The position numbers were made by a program, and so were the translations under genes. From positions 1-7,210 of the forward strand of contig JAJFMG010000162.1 in the NCBI GenBank assembly GCA_021772295.1: a DNA stretch of 7,210 bases. The letters run 5' to 3'. This document shows, in pieces, positions 1 through 6,788 of this stretch. Position 1 is the stretch's first letter. Every line of letters starts with the position of its first letter. The notes under the pieces are model-generated. The model was not told the DNA's origin and searched no databases. It saw only the letters and a list, made by a program, of their open reading frames with translations. Origin of the DNA: Chlamydiota bacterium. Lineage in GTDB: Bacteria > Chlamydiota > Chlamydiia > Chlamydiales > Simkaniaceae.

Positions 1-18
1 GCTGTCATTTTCTGCCAT
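1..18 (-). CDS. possible start of a divergent gene, partial at window edge
   Basis: On the minus strand an ATG at 18-16 begins MAENDS and stays open to the left edge. It is preceded by GGGG (30-27), 8 nt upstream, which is a fair Shine-Dalgarno match. A second ATG at 32-30 in another frame is also open. Only six codons are visible, so no family can be assigned. The same bases could instead be the tail of a plus-strand gene, because two plus frames are open from the edge to stops at 43-45 and 62-64. The call is based only on the start codon and ribosome site and is weak. Confidence 0.28.
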
Positions 19-170
19 GAGTTTATCCCCATTTGTAATAAATAAAGCAATTACCCTCAAATAAGAGAGTTAATAATTAAATTTCACGTTATTGACTGAG
101 TTATTTTTTTGCAATGGGAATAGATTAATTTTTTGAATAAGTAGGTAAATAATGAAGGTCTTTGTTTTCT

Positions 171-199
171 TTGCAGTTATTTTCTAAGTGCTCTAATAT
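171..199 (+). promoter_or_regulatory. weak sigma70-type promoter candidate for the operon
   Basis: TTGCAG (171-176) and TAATAT (194-199) are separated by exactly 17 bp. The -35 hexamer matches 3 of 6 consensus positions and the -10 matches 4 of 6. It would start transcription near 206, giving a leader of about 55 nt before the TTG start at 261. In a region this AT-rich such matches arise by chance. TTGACT at 92-97 is a better -35 but has no acceptable -10 at the right distance. Confidence 0.25.
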
Positions 200-243
200 G
201 GAAACGGCACAAAAAAATTTACTCTTAAAGCGGCGAAAATGGA

Positions 244-250
244 TAGGGTG
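244..250 (+). promoter_or_regulatory. ribosome binding site supporting the TTG start at 261
   Basis: The sequence TAGGGTG lies 10 nt before TTG 261 and is the only purine-rich Shine-Dalgarno-like element near the start. An in-frame TGA at 249-251 overlaps it, so the long frame cannot begin further upstream. The next in-frame ATG is residue 116, which would delete the membrane anchor. Together these make TTG 261 the only sensible start for the frame as sequenced. Confidence 0.45.
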
Positions 251-260
251 AACTTCAGTT

Positions 261-1652
261 TTGCAAGTAAAAGATCAATCTCTACATTCTACGAAAAAGC
301 TTTTTCACAAAGTATGCATTTTTTTTGTATGCTTGGTGGGAGCTGCAGTAATCAGTTTATTCTTTTTACCTAACTTTATAGCATCTGATGTGGAGTCTTT
401 ACCTGAGTTTTCAGGAAAGACTAAACATGAAAGTCAGGTTCAAAAAACATACTTTTTACAAAAAAGTCCATTTTTCTTAAAAGATGGAGCTAATAATTTT
501 TCTTTTCCAAGGCTAAATCAAGAACTGGTCCTTCTCTCTAAAAACACAAGACCTGATTTTTTACCGCATCAAAAATCAATTCTAGTGAGGTTGAAATCCT
601 CTCTTATGACAAGAGAGATTCACCCCTTTGAGAAGGTTTTTTTAAAGTACGATAAACTCAAGAGCAGTCTTGTTTTCTCAGATGAAAAAACACCTCTTTG
701 GATTAGCATCTATTATACAGAAAGTGATCAAATCGAAATGAAGGCAACGCTTAGGCTTGAAGAAGATAAAGACAGCAGCTATATAGAGAAAGAGAAGATT
801 TTTCCCCTTCCGTCTGATCACCTTAAAAGAGCAAAGTTAAATGGAAAGACACCAGCTCTTGAAAAACCCCTTCTATTGCTTTATCAATCTAAGTTTTACA
901 TGCCAGATCAGTTGTTTGAAAAGTTTGGTGGAGAAATTTTTGAAACAAAGGCTGGGAAGAGTCGTTTAAAAACTTCATCGGAGAGCAGCTCCATTGTAGA
1001 AATTTCAAAGGGTGATCTATTTATTTATGACGGTTCAAGTTGGCGAAAGCCTAAAGAAGCGGAAAAAACACTTCACTATCCCTTGGCTCAAATAATCGAT
1101 ATCACAGAAAAAAGAGTAGAGATTCAGGTCTTTGATTTATCGGGTCAAAATCAAGTGAAGGTGTATCGAACAGCCGAGAGGGTAGTTCCGATTTCACTCT
1201 CTGTTGAGAAGATGTTTTCTAAAATAAAACAAAAAACGCATCGCTTAGTCTCTCTCTATGTACAAAATAAAAACATGATTTTGAAAAAGGGTGATTGGAT
1301 TTTATATGATGGGAAAAGTTGGAAAGTTCTTTATAATAAGAGTGATATTGAAAAATACCTTTCTTTTGAGCTAGAGGGGCATTTACTTATCTATCATGGT
1401 ATTTGTGAAAAAGGAACATCTGCTTATTTTTCAGGAAGCTTATTTGATCCGATGCGAGTCCAATCACAAGAAATCAATCTTCCTCTTGTGAAAGCTAAAA
1501 AGATGGAACAATCTCCATCGAAAAAAAGGGTGCCTTTGCGTACAATGGAATCCTCCTCGATGATGGATTTTGATGAGGAGGATGATTTTGATGAAGAAGA
1601 CGATGATGACTTCTTCTTAGATTTTGATGATTTCGAAGACTTTGATGATTGA
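261..1652 (+). CDS. membrane-anchored protein of unknown family, GspC-position component of the type II secretion operon
   Basis: I do not recognise the family. The 463-residue product starts with TTG (see the ribosome-site entry). Residues 1-17 are basic (KKLFHK), about 18-38 form one hydrophobic span, and the rest should lie outside the inner membrane, so it looks like a single-pass N-in anchor rather than a cleaved secretory protein. The exported part has two copies of a motif, KGDLFIYDGSSWRK (250-263) and KGDWILYDGKSWKV (343-356), 93 residues apart, set among alternating hydrophobic stretches that suggest beta structure. Residues 436-463 consist only of Asp, Glu and Phe apart from one Leu. 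It ends by overlapping or directly abutting gspD, the place gspC holds in classical T2SS operons, and its topology is GspC-like. That role is inferred from position and topology only; no GspC homology-region or PDZ signature is seen. Alternative N-termini are discussed in the findings. Confidence 0.8.
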   Translation: MQVKDQSLHSTKKLFHKVCIFFVCLVGAAVISLFFLPNFIASDVESLPEFSGKTKHESQVQKTYFLQKSPFFLKDGANNFSFPRLNQELVLLSKNTRPDFLPHQKSILVRLKSSLMTREIHPFEKVFLKYDKLKSSLVFSDEKTPLWISIYYTESDQIEMKATLRLEEDKDSSYIEKEKIFPLPSDHLKRAKLNGKTPALEKPLLLLYQSKFYMPDQLFEKFGGEIFETKAGKSRLKTSSESSSIVEISKGDLFIYDGSSWRKPKEAEKTLHYPLAQIIDITEKRVEIQVFDLSGQNQVKVYRTAERVVPISLSVEKMFSKIKQKTHRLVSLYVQNKNMILKKGDWILYDGKSWKVLYNKSDIEKYLSFELEGHLLIYHGICEKGTSAYFSGSLFDPMRVQSQEINLPLVKAKKMEQSPSKKRVPLRTMESSSMMDFDEEDDFDEEDDDDFFLDFDDFEDFDD

Positions 1653-1675
1653 ACCTATGTGGATTGAAACTGCGA

Positions 1676-4015
1676 ATGAAAAATAGACTTAATTTCCAAC
1701 TCTTGAGCTTAAGTGTTGTATCACTGTTGATTGGCGCTCCTATTTTTTCTCAGACAATAGAGGAAAAGCTTCTATCCATGGAATCTGATCAAACAAGATC
1801 CAAAGAAAGTTGGAATTTGGATCTTGTTTCTGCAAATCAAGCCATTGCAAATCTCAAACAAGAATTAAATCAAAAATATCTTGAGGCGCAAACCTTCAGT
1901 GATGACGCTGAAAAAAGTCACAAATATCTTACAGAAATTGCAGAAATCAAAAATAAGATTTTTATGCATGAAGACTCTTGGTATAGACAAGCGATTAAAG
2001 AAAGTAAGAAAGAAGACGAAGCATACTCTTTTTGGGATCAAGAAGAGACTAACCTTTCTCAACTTGTCATGGAATATGGCGCCTCTGATTTTTTATATGT
2101 GATACCGCCTGAAATGGCCAATATGAAACTTCATTTGCATTCGACTGTTCCAATCCCAAGAGAGTCTTGGGATGATTTATTAGAAGCCATTTTAGAAAGT
2201 AATGGAATTGGGGTCAAAAAAGTAAACGCTTATACTAAACAGCTTTATCTGCTCAAAAAGAATTTAACAGCTGTTGAGGCCGTTCTTACAGCGGAAACTG
2301 ACTTAAGTGGTATTCCGTCAGGAATGCGAATTGCTTTTGTTTTTTCACCCGTATCTGAGCAAGTAAAAAGAGTTACGCATTTTTTTGAACGCTTTTGTGA
2401 TCATAAAAGAACATTTGTTTATCAAGTTGGAAACAAAGTAGCGCTAATCTCATCAAAAGAAGAGGTGAAAAAACTTCTTAGCCTTTACAACGCCGTCTGG
2501 GAAGAGCAAGGAGAAAAAGTTACAAAGGTTCTGCCTCTTCAGAAGCTTCCACCTGTTGAAATGGAAAAAATTCTAAAGGCGTTTTTTGGAAATATCAAAG
2601 CGCAATCAAGACTTGCAATCGCACGTGGAGAAGGGGAAGATTTAACTATATTTACCCTTAAGGATGAGGGAGCTATCGTACTAGTTGGTCTTAAAGACCT
2701 GGTAGAAAAAGCAGAAAAAATTGTCTTCGATACTGAAAAACAGATCGAAGATCCATGCGAGATGACAGTGTACTGGTACAAGTGCCGCCATAGCGATCCA
2801 ATTGATATTTCTGATGTGCTTGAAAAAGTATATATAACTCTGACATGTGGCATACCCGGATCTGGAACTGAAGAGCCGCAAAAGTCAAAAAAACCATTGA
2901 TTCCTAAATTTGAACCACCTACATATGGCCCGCCACCAAGTCCACCTGTAGTTCATCCCCCTGTTGTGACGGCAACCACTGCAGCAGCGCAAAAGCAAAC
3001 TTCAGGAACACTGAATTTTATTCCCTATCCAAAAACGGGCGCTGTAATGATGGTTGTACGGCGAGATACACTGCCTAAAATCAAGGAACTGATCAAAATT
3101 TTAGATGTACCTAAAAAAATGGTGCAAATGGAAGTGCTTCTATTTGAAAAAAGGCTCACGAATCAAAATAATTTTGGACTGAATTTATTAAAGCTTGGTG
3201 ACGCTGCAAAAAATGTACATGAGACAGGTTTGAAATATGAAAATTCTCCACCTGAGTCTTTGGGGATTTTAGAGTTTTTTATTTCGAGAACAAAATCTTC
3301 TCATTTTCCAGCCTTTGATTTAGCATACAACTTTTTGATGTCACAAGAAGATATTCGTATCAATGCATCACCAACCATTACAACGCTTAATCAAACGCCA
3401 GCTCAAATATCAATCGTGGATGAAATTTCGATTAATAATGGGGCTGCGCCACTAGAAACGCAAACCGGAATTACTTTTGAAAAGTCGTTTTCTAGAGCCC
3501 AATATGGTATCACTATTGTAATGACACCAACCATTCATGAAAAAGACCCTTTTAATCCTGATGACAAACGATTTGTAACACTTGAGACTAACATTACCTT
3601 TGATACAACAAAAACAGATGCCAATGACAGACCAAATGTCAATCGTCGTCATATTGAAAATCAAGTAAGAGTAATGGATGGTGAAACCATCATTATTGGC
3701 GGATTGCAGCGAAAAAGAGGGGAAGATAAGACGGAGAAAATTCCATTTCTTGGTGAGATTCCTGGAATTGCTAAATTTTTTGGTACGTCTAAAATGCTAG
3801 ATGAAAAAACAGAGATGTATTTCTTTATCACCCCAAAGGTAATCGAAGACTCTGAGGAAGAGCTTGTCAAACTACGCACAGAGCAACTCATGAAAAGACC
3901 AGGCGATCTTCCTGAGTTTTTAGAAAGAGCGCTACAAGCTAAAAAAGACAAAAAACAAAAGGTGTTTGAAAATAGCTTAAAACTTCTTTTTGGAAACGTT
4001 GATGACAACACTTGA
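1676..4015 (+). CDS. gspD: type II secretion system outer-membrane secretin GspD
   Basis: Forms the multimeric outer-membrane channel through which folded substrates leave the periplasm. Numbered from ATG 1676 (779 aa): signal peptide about 1-25 (KNR then a hydrophobic core, cleavage probably after PIFS); a charged helical stretch about 27-127; an N0-like domain about 128-195; NolW-type N domains about 217-355 and 362-482, the latter split by a proline-rich stretch (408-431); and the secretin barrel about 483-725. Key barrel motifs are INASPTITTLN (562-572), VRVMDGETIIIGGL (664-677), the gate signature IPFLGEIPGIAKFFG (689-703) and FFITPKV (716-722). About 55 charged residues follow as a possible S-domain. 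Four cysteines lie at 241, 361, 370 and 391. An in-frame TTG at 1649 would overlap the upstream stop by 4 nt and add nine residues; the ATG is preferred because it gives a compact signal peptide, though its ribosome site (TGGA, 1660-1663) is weak. No lipobox is seen. Confidence 0.95.
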   Translation: MKNRLNFQLLSLSVVSLLIGAPIFSQTIEEKLLSMESDQTRSKESWNLDLVSANQAIANLKQELNQKYLEAQTFSDDAEKSHKYLTEIAEIKNKIFMHEDSWYRQAIKESKKEDEAYSFWDQEETNLSQLVMEYGASDFLYVIPPEMANMKLHLHSTVPIPRESWDDLLEAILESNGIGVKKVNAYTKQLYLLKKNLTAVEAVLTAETDLSGIPSGMRIAFVFSPVSEQVKRVTHFFERFCDHKRTFVYQVGNKVALISSKEEVKKLLSLYNAVWEEQGEKVTKVLPLQKLPPVEMEKILKAFFGNIKAQSRLAIARGEGEDLTIFTLKDEGAIVLVGLKDLVEKAEKIVFDTEKQIEDPCEMTVYWYKCRHSDPIDISDVLEKVYITLTCGIPGSGTEEPQKSKKPLIPKFEPPTYGPPPSPPVVHPPVVTATTAAAQKQTSGTLNFIPYPKTGAVMMVVRRDTLPKIKELIKILDVPKKMVQMEVLLFEKRLTNQNNFGLNLLKLGDAAKNVHETGLKYENSPPESLGILEFFISRTKSSHFPAFDLAYNFLMSQEDIRINASPTITTLNQTPAQISIVDEISINNGAAPLETQTGITFEKSFSRAQYGITIVMTPTIHEKDPFNPDDKRFVTLETNITFDTTKTDANDRPNVNRRHIENQVRVMDGETIIIGGLQRKRGEDKTEKIPFLGEIPGIAKFFGTSKMLDEKTEMYFFITPKVIEDSEEELVKLRTEQLMKRPGDLPEFLERALQAKKDKKQKVFENSLKLLFGNVDDNT
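3992..3997 (+). promoter_or_regulatory. ribosome binding site deciding the gspE start
   Basis: GGAAAC lies inside the gspD 3' end, with GGAA 6 nt before ATG 4002. The longer reading from TTG 3990 would place this element inside its own first codons and has no comparable site upstream, so ATG 4002 is preferred. Confidence 0.5.
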
Positions 4016-5594
4016 TGAAAAGCAGATCTATGAAAATAGGCGTGATTGCCTGCTTGCAAAAGAGCTTGGTCTCCCAGTTTTTATTGATCTGAGTTCCTTT
4101 GATTTTATTGCAAATAAACATAAAGCACTTCCCTACTCTTTTGCAAAAGAGAATCAAGTGCTCCCTCTGGAAGAGAAGAGTGGGGCTATTATTGTAGCAT
4201 TTTCTGATCCATCAAACATGCAGCTGATATCGCAGGTTCGCTTTCTGCTTAAAAAAAAGATTGTAGAAGTTTTTTCTCCCATTGAAAAAATAGAGCAAGC
4301 CATTGAACTTTGTTATCATCAAAAGGCGGAGGAGCCATCAAAGTATTTTCAAGACTTAAATAGTAGTCCTATTGAATCAGATGCGGGCGAAACACAAGAA
4401 GGATATGATCTTTTAGTGCAATCTGAAGATGTTCCTGTTATTCGAATGCTTAATATGATGCTAATGGAGGCAATTAGCCAGGGCGCATCAGACATCCATT
4501 TTGAGCCAACTGAATCAGAGCTTCGAGTGCGCTATCGCATAGATGGCGTATTGCAATCGAGACACACACCTCCTAAAGAGTTTCAAAAGGAGTTAATTAC
4601 ACGGATTAAAGTCATTTCAAAACTTGATATTGCAGAACATAGACTTCCTCAAGATGGAAGACTAAAACTGCATATGGGTGGAAGATCGATTGATTTTCGG
4701 GTAAGTACCATTCCCACTGTTTATGGCGAAAGAATTGTGCTACGTATCTTAGATAAATCATCTGTTGTACTAGGTCTTGATAATATTGGTTTAGAAAAGC
4801 AAATTTTACAAGATTTTAGAAAGTTCATTCACCAGTCTCAGGGCATAGTTCTTGTAACGGGGCCGACCGGTTCTGGAAAGACAACGACTTTATATAGCGC
4901 CCTATCAGAGCTTAATGCGCCATCTGTAAATATTATGACGGTGGAAGATCCTGTAGAATATAAATTACCTGGTATGGCGCAAATTGGTGTAAATCCAAAG
5001 ATTGACTTAACCTTTTCGAAAGGGCTTAGACATATTTTGCGCCAAGACCCAGATGTGATTATGATTGGTGAGATTAGAGATAAGGAGACAGCGCAAATTG
5101 CAATCCAAGCATCCCTTACCGGCCATTTAGTTTTAAGTACTTTGCACACCAATGATGCGCCCTCATCCCTTACAAGGCTTGTTGATATGGGAGTGGAACC
5201 ATACTTGTTAACTTCATCTGTTTTAGCAGTTGTAGCGCAAAGACTTGTTCGCAAAATTTGTCCAAGTTGCCATGAGGCTTATACTCCAAGTGATGGAGAG
5301 CTTTACGATCTTGGGATCACAAGAGATGATTTAGTAGATGGTGTTTTATATAAAGGTAAAGGCTGCATGGAATGCTTTAATCTCGGTTATAAGGGTAGAG
5401 CTGGTGTATATGAGCTTATGGAAATGAATCTAAATATAAAGAATCAGCTTTTGCAAAGCGCTGATGCATCCAAATTACAAAAAGTTGCCATGGATAGTCA
5501 AATGAGGAGCTTGCGACAGATGGGAGCAGAGCTTGCAATCAAAGGGGTAACCACAAGCTTTGAAGTTATCCGTGTCACTAAACAGGTGGAGTAA
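4002..5594 (+). CDS. gspE: type II secretion system motor ATPase GspE
   Basis: Cytoplasmic hexameric ATPase that powers pseudopilus assembly through GspF. Numbered from ATG 4002 (530 aa): an N-terminal T2SSE/MshEN-type domain about 35-110, a linker with acidic stretches about 111-140, then the secretion-ATPase core. Visible motifs are SDIHFEP (163-169), Walker A GPTGSGKTT (287-295), the Asp box VEDPVEY (314-320), Walker B with DVIMIGEIRD (351-360) and the His box STLHTNDA (379-386). All expected catalytic residues are present. The zinc site characteristic of GspE/PilB is intact: CPSC (420-423) and CMEC (455-458). Length is normal for the family. The start overlaps the end of gspD by 14 nt, which predicts translational coupling. 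PilB is the main alternative, but the neighbouring secretin, GspF and GspG-like genes and the absence of pilM/N/O/T in the window favour T2SS. An A8 run at 4251-4258 encodes part of KKK. Confidence 0.96.
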   Translation: MTTLDEKQIYENRRDCLLAKELGLPVFIDLSSFDFIANKHKALPYSFAKENQVLPLEEKSGAIIVAFSDPSNMQLISQVRFLLKKKIVEVFSPIEKIEQAIELCYHQKAEEPSKYFQDLNSSPIESDAGETQEGYDLLVQSEDVPVIRMLNMMLMEAISQGASDIHFEPTESELRVRYRIDGVLQSRHTPPKEFQKELITRIKVISKLDIAEHRLPQDGRLKLHMGGRSIDFRVSTIPTVYGERIVLRILDKSSVVLGLDNIGLEKQILQDFRKFIHQSQGIVLVTGPTGSGKTTTLYSALSELNAPSVNIMTVEDPVEYKLPGMAQIGVNPKIDLTFSKGLRHILRQDPDVIMIGEIRDKETAQIAIQASLTGHLVLSTLHTNDAPSSLTRLVDMGVEPYLLTSSVLAVVAQRLVRKICPSCHEAYTPSDGELYDLGITRDDLVDGVLYKGKGCMECFNLGYKGRAGVYELMEMNLNIKNQLLQSADASKLQKVAMDSQMRSLRQMGAELAIKGVTTSFEVIRVTKQVE

Positions 5595-6778
5595 TGGCTC
5601 TTTATCAATATGCGGCATATAGCAAAACCTCAAAAAAAATAAATGGTACCATTAATGCTGAGTCGTTGGAAATTGCAAAAGAAAAATTACACCTGCAGCA
5701 TGTATTAATTACCAAAATTTTTGAGATTAAACCTAAAAAAAATCATGTGGTTATTTCTCAATCTACAGTTATCACCCTTACTAAAGATTTATCGCTTCTT
5801 CTTAAATCAGGCATTGCGCTTTATGAATCCTTAGAGACGTTAGAAGAAAAGTATAGAGGCCATAAAGCGCACCCACTCTTACTCGATCTTTGTGATAAAA
5901 TCAAACATGGAATGGGGCTATCTATAGCCCTTAGCGCATACCCAAAAGTTTTTGATCAAATCTACATCTCTATGGTTAAAGCAGGTGAAGAATCTGGAGC
6001 TTTGGAGAAAGTTTTTGATCGATTAGCTGTAATGATATCGAAAAAAGAAAAGCTAAAAAAGCAGCTTAGTTCTGCGATGATCTACCCGGCATTTATTGGG
6101 ATATTTTGTTTGGTTGTACTCGTAGCTCTTTTTTTCTTTTTGATTCCTTCTATGGAGGAGCTTTTCGAGGGGAGGGATCTGCATGCAATGACTAAAACAG
6201 TTCTCTCTATCTCACATTTCCTAAGCGCCCATAAAATTGGATTTTTAGCAGGGAGTCTCCTCCTTTTATTTGGCAATATTATTCTTTGGAAATCAAAGAT
6301 GGGTAAAGTCTTTGTGAAAAAAGCGCTTCTTTACATTCCAGTATGTAAAACCATGGTTGCTGAAGTAATTTTGCTCCGTTTTTCATCCGTATTATCTAAT
6401 TTACTTGGAAATGGTGTATCTTTAATGGACGCTTTGCATCTTTCAAAGAAAGTAATGGATCATCCAAGTTTTGAAGCGGCGATAACCCATGCTGAAAAAG
6501 AGATTACGCAAGGAAGAAAACTATCAGAGTCTTTAGAGGAGAGTGGTTTTTTCCCAAAACTATTTACTAGAATGCTTTCTACTGCAGAAGAGGGTGGAAA
6601 TATCTCTCCAATGCTTGATAATATCGCAATTATTTATGAAGAAGATCTAGATAGAAGTCTTTCTCGATTTACCACGCTTTTGCAGCCAATGCTTTTACTG
6701 TTTTTAGGAGTTGTGGTTGGGATTATTTTACTATCTGTCTTACTTCCACTAACTGATGTCAGCTCATTCATGAACTAG
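5594..6778 (+). CDS. gspF: type II secretion system inner-membrane platform protein GspF
   Basis: Polytopic inner-membrane protein that couples GspE to pseudopilin assembly. The 394-residue length is typical. The N-terminal YQYAAYSKTSKKINGTI (4-20) fits the family's usual opening. Two homologous cytoplasmic T2SF domains follow: about 60-182, with MVKAGEESGALEKVFDRLA (127-145), and about 262-385, with MLSTAEEGGNISPMLDNIA (327-345). Membrane spans are about 163-185 (after IYPAF), 214-232 and 362-386. The A of its ATG is the last base of the gspE TAA (a TAATG junction), and a strong ribosome site AGGTGGAG (5584-5591) lies inside the gspE end, so the two proteins are probably made in coupled fashion. 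Two A8 runs (5632-5639 and 5735-5742) fall in the first 50 codons. Nothing essential appears missing. PilC is the homologous alternative and is disfavoured by context. Confidence 0.95.
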   Translation: MALYQYAAYSKTSKKINGTINAESLEIAKEKLHLQHVLITKIFEIKPKKNHVVISQSTVITLTKDLSLLLKSGIALYESLETLEEKYRGHKAHPLLLDLCDKIKHGMGLSIALSAYPKVFDQIYISMVKAGEESGALEKVFDRLAVMISKKEKLKKQLSSAMIYPAFIGIFCLVVLVALFFFLIPSMEELFEGRDLHAMTKTVLSISHFLSAHKIGFLAGSLLLLFGNIILWKSKMGKVFVKKALLYIPVCKTMVAEVILLRFSSVLSNLLGNGVSLMDALHLSKKVMDHPSFEAAITHAEKEITQGRKLSESLEESGFFPKLFTRMLSTAEEGGNISPMLDNIAIIYEEDLDRSLSRFTTLLQPMLLLFLGVVVGIILLSVLLPLTDVSSFMN

Positions 6779-6788
6779 GAGATCTACT

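Larger units (their letters stand above)
19..260. other. AT-rich leader region upstream of the secretion operon
   Basis: About 240 bases with no long ORF on either strand. Visible contents are an 11-nt palindrome TTAATAATTAA (70-80), a T7 run (104-110), two tiny plus-strand ORFs (152-187 and 198-251) and a weak promoter-like pair (171-199). No stem followed by a U-run good enough for an intrinsic terminator was found, and no tRNA or riboswitch-like fold was recognised. By position it should hold the operon promoter, and also a divergent promoter if the left-edge gene is real. Confidence 0.5.

Noticed and set aside
70..80. Palindrome TTAATAATTAA as a possible operator
   Set aside because: All A/T in a very AT-rich region, only five-base arms, and about 190 bases before the gene; expected by chance.
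81..110. Intrinsic terminator before the T7 run at 104-110
   Set aside because: No GC-containing stem of useful length precedes the T-run; the only complementary segments are short and A/T-only with a long loop.
201..225. Sigma54-type promoter around GGCAC
   Set aside because: A GG is present but no GC lies at the required distance downstream, so the -24/-12 pattern is not met.
249..251. UGA readthrough or selenocysteine linking the mini-ORF at 198 to the long gene
   Set aside because: No stem-loop is evident just after the TGA and the long gene has its own start and ribosome site; UGA recoding is not expected in this kind of organism.
1881..2102. 73-codon plus-strand frame inside the N-terminal third of gspD
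   Set aside because: Lysine-rich out-of-frame reading of the helical segment; gspD is clearly the coding frame there because it is continuous with the signal peptide and N0 domain.
3661..4059. 132-codon open frame on the minus strand over the end of gspD
   Set aside because: It lies antisense to the conserved secretin signature and C-terminus, its translation has no recognisable motif, and it crosses the gspD/gspE junction. It is a frame shadow, as are the other minus-strand open frames over gspD, gspE, gspF and gspG.
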